From Marinobacter aromaticivorans (GTDB lineage: Bacteria; Pseudomonadota; Gammaproteobacteria; Pseudomonadales; Oleiphilaceae): 64,000 nucleotides of DNA. The notes beneath the pieces were generated by a model. It saw only the letters and a list, made by a program, of their open reading frames with translations. It was not told the DNA's origin and did not search any database. Where the stretch lies: contig NZ_NIHD01000008.1 of assembly GCF_002806975.1 (NCBI RefSeq), positions 62,001-126,000 on the forward strand, written 5' to 3'. How positions within the stretch are numbered: the first letter of the stretch is position 1; each line of letters begins with the position of its first letter. Below are positions 26,292 through 36,139 of the stretch, piece after piece. The translations under genes and the position numbers were made by a program.

Positions 26292-28355
26292 TCAGGCGTA
26301 GAACAGCAATGGCACAAAGGCCACCAGCACCAGCGAGATGCCCATGGCAATAAGGGGCATGATGATACGCTCATGGCGCTGATAGAAGCTGCCGGTTTCC
26401 TGCTGGGCCGCCAGCACCTCGGCTTCACCAACCACTTGCCGTGTCAGCAGATGGTTCAATGCAACCGGAGGGCTCAGATAACCCAGCTCAAAGGCAACCA
26501 GTGTTACCATCCAGAAATGGATGGGGTGAATTCCGCTGGCATAGGCTATGGTCGCGACAGTCGCCGTAACCAGGATGACGGCACCGAAGGCATCCATGAT
26601 CATCCCGAGGATGACCAGAATCACCACCATCAGCAACATGGCAGACCAGGCACTGTCAAACGCCTGGGGGAAACTCTGCATGACATGGGAACGCTCAATC
26701 ACACCACCGATACTTACCGAAAGACCCAGCAACAACAGCAACGCGCCGATTTCGGCGGTGGTGTCGTTGGTGGCTCCACGCAGGCTGCGTTCCAGGCCCT
26801 GATGGTTGATCTCCCCTGAGGCTGTGCCCTTCCGGTTTTTCAGACTTATATGTTCGTACAGCAGCACCGCCAGCATGATGACCGGCAGCAGACGTGGTGC
26901 CGAGAACTCATCCATACGAACGTCCAGTGCATAGCGATAAAGCAGCACCACACCCGCAATCACCAGTGCGTAAGGGATCAGGGGCTTGATCGCCTGTAAC
27001 ATGGCGGGCAGGGCCCGGGATGCGGGTGCAAGGTCGAACCTGCTCTGGCGGTTCACGGTGAGCGCAACCAGGGTAAACATGGCCGCCGTCAGCACGAACA
27101 CCCAGATACCCCAGCCAAACAGCTCATCGGTAGTGACTTCCCGGTTCAGGTAGGCGATCACCACAACCAGCAGGCAGGGGCGTAACACCACACCCAGAGA
27201 ACCGGACATGGCCGTTGCGGCCAGCGCCAACTGCCGGCGCGCTCCGGCAGCACGCAGTTCACTATAGATAACAGCGCCGGCAGCAATCACGAAAATCCCG
27301 GAAGCGCCGGTGTAGGCGGTGGGAATGGCAGCCACCAGTACGGCAACCACTGCCAGCATTTCCGGTGGCATGCGCCATGGCCGGAACACATTGAACACCA
27401 GGGTAGCCAGGCGAGTCTGCTTGAGCATCATACCCACCCAGACATACAGGCCCACATTGAGAAACATGTCCGCCAGTTCCATCATCTTGCCCAGATAAAT
27501 GCCAATACCGGACGCATGCCCTATCAAGGCAAAATAGCTCCCGGAAATCAGACACATAACGGTATACAGCGGCACCGCAAGAAAAGCTTTGTTCAGGCTG
27601 CCGCCAGGAGCCAGACCCGACGGCACGCGAATCAGCCGGTAAAGACTCGCCAGCGTGAGACAGGCAAAACCGGTAATCCAGAGGTTGTGCAGCAACAGCT
27701 CGTCGGACGACATGGTGGTATCCGAGCCTATACTGGACTGCCGGAAAATCAGGCTGGAGCCCAGCAGCATGGCATTGGCAAGAGTCTGGAGCGTGAGGGA
27801 AACCGTGTAGTCCAGCCGGGTTTCCATGGCACGCATGGCGATATGGTGACGGGTCAGCGTTGCAGTAACCGCACACAACATAACCAGCACAACCAGAATA
27901 TAGCGCTGGGACTGGAGGCCAAAAGCAATCAGGTCTGCAATGAACAGCTCCACGGCCCGGTAGGCCTTGACTCCGGGGGTGAGCCTGTCACGGAGGTTGT
28001 CATAGTTCTGGTGGGCGGCTTTACAGTCGGCAACCGAACGCTCAATAGCCAGCCGGACATCAGCAGGGTCTTTCTCCTGGGCACCCAGTAAGGCTGCCAT
28101 GGGGTCGTCGTCAGCCGGTTCTTGTGCCAGCTCGCGCGCAACCGCAGCATCTATGTCCTGCTCCGGGTTACAGGTTGGTGCAGCCGGATCCAAACGCAGT
28201 TTGTAATAACCGCTCCAGAGCTGCTCACCACCACGCAACATCTGGTTGTGAATATCGCTGCTTGTGGAAAAAAGCACCACAGACAGCAACAGCAGGCACG
28301 CAGGCAGTGATGAAAACCATTCCAGGCCACTGCGATGAAAACCACCCTTTAACAT
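26292..28355 (-). CDS. TRAP transporter fused small-large permease
   Basis: A 687-residue membrane protein with many hydrophobic helices. The C-terminal ~400 residues match the DctM large permease (segments TAYTGASGIFVIAAGAVIY, MDAFGAVILVTATVATIAYASGI, FELGYLSPPVALNHLL). The N-terminal part occupies the place of the small DctQ subunit but has a ~100-residue extracytoplasmic insert between its first two helices, holding two cysteines (PTCNP, VADCKAA). Sodium-driven uptake of an organic solute is expected. It is the last gene of the TRAP set, 27 bases after the TatT-like gene. Confidence 0.9.
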   Translation of the reverse strand: MLKGGFHRSGLEWFSSLPACLLLLSVVLFSTSSDIHNQMLRGGEQLWSGYYKLRLDPAAPTCNPEQDIDAAVARELAQEPADDDPMAALLGAQEKDPADVRLAIERSVADCKAAHQNYDNLRDRLTPGVKAYRAVELFIADLIAFGLQSQRYILVVLVMLCAVTATLTRHHIAMRAMETRLDYTVSLTLQTLANAMLLGSSLIFRQSSIGSDTTMSSDELLLHNLWITGFACLTLASLYRLIRVPSGLAPGGSLNKAFLAVPLYTVMCLISGSYFALIGHASGIGIYLGKMMELADMFLNVGLYVWVGMMLKQTRLATLVFNVFRPWRMPPEMLAVVAVLVAAIPTAYTGASGIFVIAAGAVIYSELRAAGARRQLALAATAMSGSLGVVLRPCLLVVVIAYLNREVTTDELFGWGIWVFVLTAAMFTLVALTVNRQSRFDLAPASRALPAMLQAIKPLIPYALVIAGVVLLYRYALDVRMDEFSAPRLLPVIMLAVLLYEHISLKNRKGTASGEINHQGLERSLRGATNDTTAEIGALLLLLGLSVSIGGVIERSHVMQSFPQAFDSAWSAMLLMVVILVILGMIMDAFGAVILVTATVATIAYASGIHPIHFWMVTLVAFELGYLSPPVALNHLLTRQVVGEAEVLAAQQETGSFYQRHERIIMPLIAMGISLVLVAFVPLLFYA

Positions 28356-28382
28356 AGCGACATTCTCTGGAGCGTTGGTGGA

Positions 28383-29492
28383 TTACAGCAGATCATCCAG
28401 ATCCATGGTCTCGACTTCTTTCTGCTGGTCATCCCAGAAAGTGCCAAGTTGCCCCAACGGCGTGCGGTGGCCGGTATTCTCTACCCACATGCGATCAGAG
28501 ACCGCAACAATCATGCTGGTTGCCATGGCATCCACAAAGGCCCAGTCTTCATTGGCAGGTCGCGCCTCCAGAGACTCCGCATGCTGGCGAATCACCGCCT
28601 TTACCCTGGCCTCGTCACCTTTATTGATGGCTGCAATGGCATGGAAAACATGGCTCAGGCGAACGCCTGCCTCTTCGCCCTGGCGATCCGCCATGGCCAG
28701 TCGCTCAAAAGCGTCCTCTCCTTCGGGCAAAGCGCCGGGCATCATGGCCCACACAGTTGCTCTCAACGCCATGGGCGCCCCCCACCATTTGTCGTTTTCC
28801 AGGCAGCTTGTAGCCCGGCCCACAACGGTACCTACGTTTTTGGGTACACCGATAGAAGACGTCGACTGAATTTCCGAGTTAAGGGCCTGGAGGCCTGAAA
28901 GCAGACCCGCGAGATAAACGAATTCGTCCAGATCATCGTCAAAATCCGGGCATTCACCTGTGCCGGGCTCTCCGTAAAATGCGTTGTGGTGCTCCCAGGA
29001 CTTGAGGTAACGCCTTGAAGCCAGCGCGTAAGCACGCTTCTGGCGAATCATGGCATCTTCCGCCGCGTTACCATCGCTTTCATAAAATGCCGCCAGTGCC
29101 GCCAGCTCATGCTCACGACCCTGTTCTTCGGCACAGCCGCCAGCAGAAAGATAGAGCATGATGGCCAACTGGTCCGGCTCGCTGGTGACCCTGCCAAAAG
29201 ACATAAGCAAGGGTGCAGTGGCCTCGCTCATGGCGCACCCCATTGCCAGATCCCCGCTGGCCATCAGGTAGGGAATGGTATGCTCCCGGGAAAAACCCTG
29301 CATCACATCGCCGGTCGTCTTGTACATCATATGATTGACCATGCTGCAGCCTGACAGCAGGGCACCCAGGATCAGAGTCATCAGAATGCCTTTGAGCCGG
29401 ACTGCCGAGCGCAGCCACCGGTAATATCCAGAGGGCGGGCGGCAACAACCTCTGTTGGAAGACTGTGAAAGTGAGGTTCCGGAATGGATCAT
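28383..29492 (-). CDS. TRAP-associated TatT-type lipoprotein (T component)
   Basis: A 369-residue lipoprotein with a lipobox LLSGCS near residue 49 after a long basic N-region. The mature protein is alpha-helical with TPR-like repeats, and resembles the T component (TatT, Treponema Tp0956) that pairs with periplasmic TRAP binding proteins. Its position between the binding-protein gene and the fused permease supports that role. The likely start is the ATG at 29492, with AAGG upstream. The family call is from memory of TatT features and context, so moderately firm. Confidence 0.78.
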   Translation of the reverse strand: MIHSGTSLSQSSNRGCCRPPSGYYRWLRSAVRLKGILMTLILGALLSGCSMVNHMMYKTTGDVMQGFSREHTIPYLMASGDLAMGCAMSEATAPLLMSFGRVTSEPDQLAIMLYLSAGGCAEEQGREHELAALAAFYESDGNAAEDAMIRQKRAYALASRRYLKSWEHHNAFYGEPGTGECPDFDDDLDEFVYLAGLLSGLQALNSEIQSTSSIGVPKNVGTVVGRATSCLENDKWWGAPMALRATVWAMMPGALPEGEDAFERLAMADRQGEEAGVRLSHVFHAIAAINKGDEARVKAVIRQHAESLEARPANEDWAFVDAMATSMIVAVSDRMWVENTGHRTPLGQLGTFWDDQQKEVETMDLDDLL

Positions 29493-29681
29493 GGTTTCTT
29501 ACCTTCTGAACGTTTCGTATTTTTGTTCTGACTTGCGGCTCACGGAATGCCGCCATGGCCCCTGCCCGAGGCAACTTGTTACAGTGTGTAACCAGATCCG
29601 CATTATGGCCTACCGGGCCTGAGCATTTTGAGACCGGCGCCGCAAATGACGCCGGTGTACACAGTTTTAACCGCTGCGGGT

Positions 29682-29710
29682 TTGCACAAAGAGCCGCAAA
29701 CCACTATAGA
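29682..29710 (+). promoter_or_regulatory. Probable promoter of the HU gene
   Basis: TTGCAC (29682-29687) and TATAGA (29705-29710) are separated by 17 bases, close to the sigma-70 consensus. The site is 63 bases before the HU start. The rest of the 281-base gap (29493-29773) showed nothing else I could name. Confidence 0.5.
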
Positions 29711-29773
29711 TTCAGGTAACCGCTCGCCGGCAGGCGGCGGCTCCAACCATCAAAAACAAAAAGGGAACACCCG

Positions 29774-30046
29774 ATGCGCAAACCTGAACTTGCGGCAGCA
29801 ATCGCCGAACGTACCGGCCTTACCCGTGAGAAAGCCAGTGAAGTGATTACCGCCTTTACCGACCAGGTCTCGGCTGCAGCTGCCCGGGGTGAAGACACTA
29901 CCCTGATCGGCTTTGGCACCTTCAACATCCGGGCACGTGAGGCACGGGACGGTAGAAATCCTCAAACCGGAGCATCTATCCGCATCCCCGCCAGCAAAAC
30001 TGTCGGTTTCAAAGCCGGTAAGGCTCTCAAAGACGCGTTCCGCTGA
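29774..30046 (+). CDS. HU-family nucleoid protein
   Basis: A 90-residue DNA-bending protein of HU/IHF type. The signature GFGTFNIRAREARDGRNPQTGASIRIPASKT has the DNA-intercalating arm with its Pro in RNPQTG. The N-terminal helices LAAAIAERTGLTREKASEVI match HU. It forms dimers that compact the chromosome. It lies on the opposite strand within the TRAP locus, with its own promoter and terminator. Confidence 0.95.
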   Translation: MRKPELAAAIAERTGLTREKASEVITAFTDQVSAAAARGEDTTLIGFGTFNIRAREARDGRNPQTGASIRIPASKTVGFKAGKALKDAFR

Positions 30047-30054
30047 TCAGAAGC

Positions 30055-30088
30055 AGGGGCCTGTCTGCATTCACAGGTGGGCCCCTTT
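30055..30088 (+). terminator. Probable HU gene terminator
   Basis: AGGGGCC pairs with GGCCCCT around an 18-base loop that includes a CTGT/ACAG mini-stem, followed by TTT. The T-tract is short, so the call is moderate. It separates HU from the convergent binding-protein gene. Confidence 0.5.
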
Positions 30089-30104
30089 ACCCACACGCGG
30101 TTTA

Positions 30105-31154
30105 TCAGTGGCTGGCTACAGACGCACACTCCGAGCGGGTTGCATCCACACGGCAGCGGATGGCCTTCATGAGCTTGATTGCCCGCTCGTCGTAGACTCC
30201 GTCCTCCAGCAGCGAAAGCCGGACCTTGCGCAGCATTTTGTCGTACTCGGCTGTGTCTTCCTGCGGCAGCGTCATCCATACGCTTTCAGGCATTTCGGCT
30301 TCCGCCTGGGCAATGATTTCGTAGGCTTCATCAAGACGTTTGATGGCTTCATTACGAACCATCTGGCCCGCGGAGTCCGGGAACCGGTCGCTATGGATGA
30401 TGACCTGGAAATTCATGTACGCCAGAGCGTATTTCAGCACCCCACCATTCGGCTCTACGCCCTTGTACAATTCCAGCGGTGTGTAAGCCACGGCTGGCGC
30501 ATAGGCCAGATCCACACTGCCATTATTGAACTTACCGGCAAAATTGGCAGAGTTTGAGCCGACCACGGAAGCACCCACGTGGCGAACCATGCGCACGGAG
30601 GCCTCATCAAAATCCAGTGTTGCGACGCGCTTGCCTTGCAGCTTCTCAACGGAATCAATGGTGCGATCACGGGTATAAAGGTAAATCGCGCCAGCCGGGA
30701 ACACGCCTGCTACTTCGTATGGTCCGTCGGTCAGCAGCGGGCGGGCGTTCGGCTGGCTGAGGGTGTTGTAAAGCAGGCGCATTTCCTCTTCACCGGGTAC
30801 GGCACCCATGGCCTCCAGGCTTCCGGTAAACTTGTTGAACTCCCGGGCACGGGTGCCCGTAAGCAGCACGGCATCGCACTGGCCTGCCTTGAAGTCTTCG
30901 GCCGCGACCTTTTCATCGGTGTAAGCACTCAGATTGAACTTGATGCCGTTTTTCAGGGCAACGGGCTGAAACGTTTTGGTAATCGCAAACAGCGGCCCGT
31001 TGGCTCCTACCGGGTCAAACACGCAGAAACTCCGCTCAAGAATTTCAGCGCTACCTTTGGCTTCTGTCTGGGCATGCCCCATTGCGGGAAGGGCGAGACT
31101 GGCACACAGGGCGGCTGCCAATGCCACCCGGTGCGGGAAGGTTACTGATTTCAC
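30105..31154 (-). CDS. Periplasmic solute-binding protein of the TRAP set (AdeT-like)
   Basis: A 349-residue exported protein. The signal peptide is at about residues 1-28 (hydrophobic VALAAALCASLALPAMG, cleavage near AHAQ). The mature region starts RSFCVFDPVGANGPLF and has a two-lobed binding-protein pattern with AEDFKAGQCDAVLLTGTRAREFNKF. It resembles the putative solute-binding family that includes the so-called AdeT proteins of Acinetobacter. The nearby permease and TatT-like genes argue that it delivers a solute to a TRAP system. The ligand is unknown. Confidence 0.8.
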   Translation of the reverse strand: MKSVTFPHRVALAAALCASLALPAMGHAQTEAKGSAEILERSFCVFDPVGANGPLFAITKTFQPVALKNGIKFNLSAYTDEKVAAEDFKAGQCDAVLLTGTRAREFNKFTGSLEAMGAVPGEEEMRLLYNTLSQPNARPLLTDGPYEVAGVFPAGAIYLYTRDRTIDSVEKLQGKRVATLDFDEASVRMVRHVGASVVGSNSANFAGKFNNGSVDLAYAPAVAYTPLELYKGVEPNGGVLKYALAYMNFQVIIHSDRFPDSAGQMVRNEAIKRLDEAYEIIAQAEAEMPESVWMTLPQEDTAEYDKMLRKVRLSLLEDGVYDERAIKLMKAIRCRVDATRSECASVASH

Positions 31155-31368
31155 GGGATGACTCCTGAGTTATTATTGTCGGGTCCACGGCACTTGTTAC
31201 GTCAGAAGACCGGGTCGTAGTCTGTTGTGCCAAGGTATACTGGCAGGGACAAGAATACGTTGGCACAGGTGCCCTCTTTCAAGCGTTTTTAGGCTACAAG
31301 CGGGATTATGTGATGGCGTCGACAGCGGCTGGCCAACCTCTGCCGCATTTTACCGGCTGAATACAGCC

Positions 31369-32670
31369 TCAGGAACCGGACCAAGCTTCCTGCCCCTGCA
31401 CCAGCGTGAGCCGTACAACACCCATCAAAGGCTGGCCCAGCACTGGCGCGTGCTTACCCATGGAGATAAGCGACTGGCTGCCGGGCGTCCACTGTGCACC
31501 CGGGTCAAACACGCAAAGGTCGGCAACATCGTCATTACCAAGGGTCGCAGCCCGGCCAATCACCGATGCGGGGCCGGATGTAAGCCCGCGAATCAGCTGC
31601 GCAAGGGTTAATTCGCCCCGCTGCACCAGCCCGAGGCCCAGCGACAGCACGCTCTCTATACTGGAAAGGCCGGGCTCGGTAGCAGCCAGGGGGGCTTGCT
31701 TGGCGGCACTGTCGTGGGGCAGGTGCTGGCTGACTATCGCATCAATTACACCCTCGCGAACGCCGGCGACCAGCGCCTGGCGATCCGCTTCCGAGCGTAG
31801 CGGGGGGCGCAAGTGAAACCGGCTATCGAAGCCCGAAAGCGCACTTTCGGTGAAGACAAGCTGATGCATGGCGACATCTGCTGTTACCGCAACGCCCCTG
31901 TGCCGTGCGTCGGCCACCATTTCAACACTGCGACCGCAGGAAAGCTGGCTCAGATGCAGGCGCACGCCGGTTTCTTCGGCGAGCAACAGCATTTCCATCA
32001 CTGATGCGGTTTCTGCCACTTCGGGGATACCCAGAAGTCCCAGGCGGGATGTTACCAGGCCATCGTGGGCGTAACCATCGGCTGCCAGTGACTGGTTCTC
32101 GGGGCGGAACATCACGGTCAGGCCGAACGTGTGGGCGTAGGCCATGCAGCGGCGCAGCACCCGGGCACTGCGTATACCGCGCGACCCATTACCCAATGCA
32201 ACGCAGCCTGCGGCAGCGAGGCCTGCCATATCACTGAGCATCTCGCCCTCGAGTCCACGGGTCACAGCCCCTACCGGGAGTACCCGGATGGGCGAGCCGG
32301 TGGCGGCTCCATCCTGGATCAAACGGGAAACGGCCCGGGAATCATTAACCGGCGAGGTTTCGGGCGAGGCACAGACCGTGGTGAAGCCGCCCTTGGCAGC
32401 AGCACGGGTTTCCGAGGCAATATTACCCTTCTGACCAGTGCCGGGTTCGCGCAGATTGCAGTAAAGATCAACAAATCCCGGGGAAATCACACAGCCTTTG
32501 GCATCAAACACCTGATCCGCATCCGCTTGTTCAGCAGCGTCTCCGGTAGCCGCAATGCGACCGTTTTGAATCAGCAACGCACGATTCGGGGTTTCACTGC
32601 CCAGGCCATCCAGCAAGCGGCCGCCGGTAATTTTCAGGCTGACGCCCGAGAAGTGTTCTTTACCGCTCAT
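31369..32670 (-). CDS. pyrC': Non-catalytic dihydroorotase-like protein PyrC'
   Basis: A 433-residue dihydroorotase homologue whose metal ligands are lost. The usual D-x-H-x-H after the first strand is replaced by [11 protein letters not shown], and the late catalytic Asp (T-D-H-A-P) is replaced in [10 protein letters not shown]; some other ligands remain ([10 protein letters not shown]). This is the pattern of PyrC' in Pseudomonas, which is needed structurally for the PyrB holoenzyme. It overlaps pyrB by 4 bases, in line with stoichiometric assembly. A true dihydroorotase must lie elsewhere. Confidence 0.92.
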   Translation of the reverse strand: MSGKEHFSGVSLKITGGRLLDGLGSETPNRALLIQNGRIAATGDAAEQADADQVFDAKGCVISPGFVDLYCNLREPGTGQKGNIASETRAAAKGGFTTVCASPETSPVNDSRAVSRLIQDGAATGSPIRVLPVGAVTRGLEGEMLSDMAGLAAAGCVALGNGSRGIRSARVLRRCMAYAHTFGLTVMFRPENQSLAADGYAHDGLVTSRLGLLGIPEVAETASVMEMLLLAEETGVRLHLSQLSCGRSVEMVADARHRGVAVTADVAMHQLVFTESALSGFDSRFHLRPPLRSEADRQALVAGVREGVIDAIVSQHLPHDSAAKQAPLAATEPGLSSIESVLSLGLGLVQRGELTLAQLIRGLTSGPASVIGRAATLGNDDVADLCVFDPGAQWTPGSQSLISMGKHAPVLGQPLMGVVRLTLVQGQEAWSGS

Positions 32671-33689
32671 GCCTGGCCTCTTTCATTCAGTTCATTCATT
32701 TTCTGTTGGCGCTCTGCCACTTGCCCACCCATGGCCATGGCCATCACGGCCATGCGTATCGCTATACCATTGGTGACCTGATTCAGGATCACCGATTGCG
32801 GACCATCCGCCACTGCGGATTCGATTTCGACGCCCCGGTTGATCGGGCCCGGATGCATGACAATACACTGTGGATGCGCCAACGCCAGTTTTTCCTGGCT
32901 CAACCCGTAAAGCCGGTAAAACTCACGCTCGCTCGGCAGCAACGCACCTTCCATGCGCTCTTTCTGCAGGCGCAGCATAATCACCACATCCAGGTCCTTC
33001 ATGCCTTTGCCCATGTCGTATTCCACGGTGCAGCCAAGGCTTTCCACATCTCTCGGCAACAGGGTGCCGGGCGCGATCACCCGTATCTGCCCGGCGCCCA
33101 GTTCATTCAGGGCGCGAATCTGGGAGCGGGCAACCCGCGAATGCAGAATATCGCCCACTATGGCAACTTTCAGGCCTTCAAACCCGCCTTTGTGTTGCCG
33201 TATGGTCAGCATATCCAGCATGGCCTGGGTGGGGTGGGCATGGCGACCGTCACCGGCATTGATAATGGCGACACCGGGAGTCACGCTTTCAGCAATGAAG
33301 TGTGGCGCGCCGCTTTGGGCATGGCGCACCACAAACATGTCGCTGGCCATGGCTTCAAGGTTGAGAAGCGTATCCGACAGCGATTCGCCCTTGGAGGTGG
33401 CGGAGGTGTTGATGTCGAGGTTGAGCACATCGGCGGACAGCCGCTTGGCGGCAAGTTCGAAAGTGCTGCGAGTGCGGGTGCTGGCCTCGAAGAACAGATT
33501 GACCACCGTCCGGCCACGCAGCAGGGGTACTTTCTTGATGGTCCGCTCGCCGACTTCAATAAACGAGTCGGCAGTATCCAGGATATCGGTCAGCAACTCC
33601 CGGCCAAGGCCGTCCAGAGTCAGGAAATGCCGCAACTGGCCGTCCCGGGTTAGCTGTAGATGGTTGGGGGAAGCTGCGTTTTCGGTCAT
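32667..33689 (-). CDS. pyrB: Aspartate carbamoyltransferase catalytic subunit
   Basis: A 340-residue enzyme of pyrimidine synthesis joining carbamoyl phosphate and aspartate. The carbamoyl phosphate loop [17 protein letters not shown], the [12 protein letters not shown] segment and the late [12 protein letters not shown] are diagnostic. It is slightly longer at the N-terminus than the E. coli protein, as in the class that associates with PyrC'. It is 27 bases after pyrR in the operon. Confidence 0.97.
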   Translation of the reverse strand: MTENAASPNHLQLTRDGQLRHFLTLDGLGRELLTDILDTADSFIEVGERTIKKVPLLRGRTVVNLFFEASTRTRSTFELAAKRLSADVLNLDINTSATSKGESLSDTLLNLEAMASDMFVVRHAQSGAPHFIAESVTPGVAIINAGDGRHAHPTQAMLDMLTIRQHKGGFEGLKVAIVGDILHSRVARSQIRALNELGAGQIRVIAPGTLLPRDVESLGCTVEYDMGKGMKDLDVVIMLRLQKERMEGALLPSEREFYRLYGLSQEKLALAHPQCIVMHPGPINRGVEIESAVADGPQSVILNQVTNGIAIRMAVMAMAMGGQVAERQQKMNELNERGQA

Positions 33690-33716
33690 GGCATTCCTGC
33701 TGTCGGATTCGGGGGG

Positions 33717-34226
33717 TTAGTGTCCGGCTTCCTGAAATTCGATCCGGAGCGGGTCCGGGCCACGAAGCTTTACTCGCTGCCCGGCATTGAGCTCCAGCGA
33801 CTGCCCCGCCACATCGGGCCGTATGGGAAGCTCCCGTGCACCGAGATCAATCAAAGCGGCGAGTATGATACGGGCTGGCCGGCCGTAATCGAAGATTTCG
33901 TTCATCGCCGCACGGATGGTACGCCCGCTCATGATGACGTCGTCCACCAGTATTATATTCCGGCCCTCGGTGTCAAAAGGCAGGCTCGAGGGCGTGACTC
34001 TGGGGTTCAGCCCTATGCGGCTGAAGTCGTCCCGGTAGAAAGAAATATCCAGCTCTCCGAAAGGCTCTTCAATACCGAGACGTTTGCCCAGAATATCGGC
34101 TACCCAGACACCACCCGTGCGGATACCAATGACTAACGGTGATTCGATACCGCGCTCTTCAATCAGGCGCCGCATCCCCGTTTCCAGAGTATCCAGAAGC
34201 TGTTCTACATCAAGCAGTGTGCTCAT
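33717..34226 (-). CDS. pyrR: PyrR-type bifunctional regulator / uracil phosphoribosyltransferase
   Basis: A 169-residue phosphoribosyltransferase-fold protein. The PRPP-binding loop is IILVDDVIMSGRTIRAAM, and the early VIGIRTGGVWVA and central YRDDFSRIG match PyrR. In Firmicutes PyrR attenuates pyr mRNA; in Pseudomonas-like operons the role is less clear. The ATG at 34226 has GAGG upstream, 14 bases after ruvX. I saw no obvious attenuator between pyrR and pyrB. Confidence 0.95.
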   Translation of the reverse strand: MSTLLDVEQLLDTLETGMRRLIEERGIESPLVIGIRTGGVWVADILGKRLGIEEPFGELDISFYRDDFSRIGLNPRVTPSSLPFDTEGRNIILVDDVIMSGRTIRAAMNEIFDYGRPARIILAALIDLGARELPIRPDVAGQSLELNAGQRVKLRGPDPLRIEFQEAGH

Positions 34227-34240
34227 TACATCCTCACTTT

Positions 34241-34672
34241 TTATTCCGTCTGCAGCCGACACCAGGTTTCCAGTATCAGCACTGCTGCACGGTCATCCAC
34301 ACCGTGGCGACCAAAATCTCGGCTGCCGCCAGCAGCCATCACCTTCCCCTTGGCTTCGTAACTGGTCAGGCGCTCATCCACCATCTCTACAGGAACATGG
34401 AAACGGCCATGCAGGCGCTTGCCGAATTTACGGGCACGGGCACACATCTCGTTCTCACTGTCGTCCATGTTCAGGGGCAGGCCCACCAGCACGGTGTCCG
34501 GCTGCCACTCCGCCAACAGCCTGCCAATCTGATCCCAGTCGGGACTTCCGTTATCTGCGCTGATCATGGCCAGGGGCTGGCCGGTACCGAGAAATTCCTG
34601 GCCCACAGCAACACCAATGCGGCGCAGGCCAAAATCGAATGCCATCAGGCTGCGGCGCCCGGATTCAGGCAT
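34241..34672 (-). CDS. ruvX: Holliday junction resolvase-like nuclease RuvX/YqgF
   Basis: A 143-residue RNase H-fold protein. The acidic motif is AFDFGLRRIGVAVGQ, the glycine motif LVGLPLNMDDSENE, and the late segment DERLTSYEAKG precedes DDRAAVLILETW. Family members act in pre-16S rRNA maturation or junction processing. The ATG at 34672 overlaps the yqgE stop by 8 bases. In Pseudomonas this gene also lies between yqgE and pyrR. Confidence 0.95.
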   Translation of the reverse strand: MPESGRRSLMAFDFGLRRIGVAVGQEFLGTGQPLAMISADNGSPDWDQIGRLLAEWQPDTVLVGLPLNMDDSENEMCARARKFGKRLHGRFHVPVEMVDERLTSYEAKGKVMAAGGSRDFGRHGVDDRAAVLILETWCRLQTE

Positions 34673-35231
34673 GGCCCACCGTCTCACTGAGCTGGTTAAG
34701 GTCAATCCCGATCAGTTTCAGAACCGCTTTGTAGCGGTCTGTCCAGGGTGTCCGGAACAGGATGTCGGTGTTTGCCGGGCATGTCAGCCAGGCATTGCCA
34801 CTTAACTCGTCTTCCAGTTGCCCGGCGCCCCAGCCGGAGTACCCCAGAGCCAGCAGGAACTCCTGCGGACCATGGTTCTGGCCGATGCCGGCAAGAATGT
34901 CGCGGGAAGTGGTCAGCATAACGTCGTCGGTGACCACGGCAGTATTCTGCCAACTGGTTCCCGCTGAGTGCAGGACAAACCCCCGCTCCTGCTCAACCGG
35001 GCCACCACTGAATACGGGCAGATCCAGCTCGCCACCCTGAAGATCAAGCTGCTCCAGAATTTCGCCCAGATGAATGTCCAGCGGCTGATTGATCATCAGC
35101 CCGAGAGCACCATCGTCGGAGTGTTCGCAAAGGTAAATGACGGCACCATGGAAACGGGGGTCCGCCAGATACGGCGAAGCCACCAGGAAGTGATGCCTGA
35201 GATTGTGTGGAGAATATTTCGATGCCGTCAT
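34665..35231 (-). CDS. yqgE: YqgE/AlgH family protein
   Basis: A 188-residue cytoplasmic protein of the UPF0301 family. It begins LRHHFLVASPYLADPRFHGAVIYLCEH, followed by GALGLMINQPLD and VFSGGPVEQERGFVLH, all typical. The name AlgH derives from alginate control in Pseudomonas; the biochemical role is unsettled. It shares a 4-base ATGA overlap with the upstream tonB-like gene. Confidence 0.94.
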   Translation of the reverse strand: MTASKYSPHNLRHHFLVASPYLADPRFHGAVIYLCEHSDDGALGLMINQPLDIHLGEILEQLDLQGGELDLPVFSGGPVEQERGFVLHSAGTSWQNTAVVTDDVMLTTSRDILAGIGQNHGPQEFLLALGYSGWGAGQLEDELSGNAWLTCPANTDILFRTPWTDRYKAVLKLIGIDLNQLSETVGHA

Positions 35232-36094
35232 CCGGATGTCAGCCCCCGTTGCTGGAAGGACCAGGTACGTATGATTTCCAGTTCATCCACTTCTTTGCGC
35301 ATCTCATCCGGGAAGGGTGCAAAGGGCGCGGCCATCCGCACGATACGAATGGCAGCGTCATCGAGCAGGCTGCTCCCGGACGACTGCAGAATAGCCACTT
35401 CCTTGATTGTGCCATCTTTCTGCATGGATACCAGCATTCGCAGAGTGCCATAGACCCCGGCGCGCCGGGCTTCGGTGGGATAGTTGATATTGCCAACCCG
35501 CGTCACCTTGCTTACCCAGTTCTGGACATACCACGCATTGGTGGACTTCAGGGTAGATGCGGCCGTTACCCGCATCACTCTCGGTTTACGGGCATAGGCC
35601 TGTTGCTGGGCATCAAAGCGAGCCTCCAGGCTGGCAATTTCCAGGCTGCGCTCCATCAGGCTTTTCTTTTCCTTGACCGGCAAAGGTTCGGCTTCGGGCT
35701 CGCTGCGCTGATCGGGCTGCGCAACCTGCTGACTGGACTCGCTCCGGGTCTGCACAACCGTTTTTTCCTGGCGGCGAACCGGCTCAACCTGTGCCCTGGG
35801 CTCGGGCTGCACCTGAGCCACTTCCGGCTGGCTGATTTCAGCCGGTTGCGGCGTGGTCATTTCCCGGGCTTCCTCCTCGGTGCCGCTGCCCTGCTGGCTG
35901 GTCTGGGCGAGAAAATCGGCTTTCTCCGGCGCCTGCCCGTCATCGAACTGCGACAGGGTGATTTCCATGGTCTGGGCCGAGGAACGCGGAGGTTCTGGCG
36001 CAAAGGTAATGCCCAGCACTACCACCGCGTGCACCACCAGCGCCATAAACAGCGTGAAGGAAAACCGGTCGAAATCGCTTACCTGCACCGCCAT
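35228..36094 (-). CDS. tonB: TonB-like energy transducer
   Basis: A 288-residue protein: a short cytoplasmic N-terminus, one membrane helix (TLFMALVVHAVVVLGITFA), a long Pro/Gln/Glu-rich periplasmic spacer and a C-terminal TonB domain (INYPTEARRAGVYGTLRMLVSM, ending near PFAPFPDEMRKEV). In Pseudomonas aeruginosa the gene in this position (tonB3) is linked to type IV pilus function, which fits the pil-chp genes divergent to gshB. No exbB/exbD is adjacent. Confidence 0.9.
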   Translation of the reverse strand: MAVQVSDFDRFSFTLFMALVVHAVVVLGITFAPEPPRSSAQTMEITLSQFDDGQAPEKADFLAQTSQQGSGTEEEAREMTTPQPAEISQPEVAQVQPEPRAQVEPVRRQEKTVVQTRSESSQQVAQPDQRSEPEAEPLPVKEKKSLMERSLEIASLEARFDAQQQAYARKPRVMRVTAASTLKSTNAWYVQNWVSKVTRVGNINYPTEARRAGVYGTLRMLVSMQKDGTIKEVAILQSSGSSLLDDAAIRIVRMAAPFAPFPDEMRKEVDELEIIRTWSFQQRGLTSG

Positions 36095-36139
36095 GACTAA
36101 ACCCGTTCCTGTGCTTGGACCTGAATCATGCTTTCCCCG

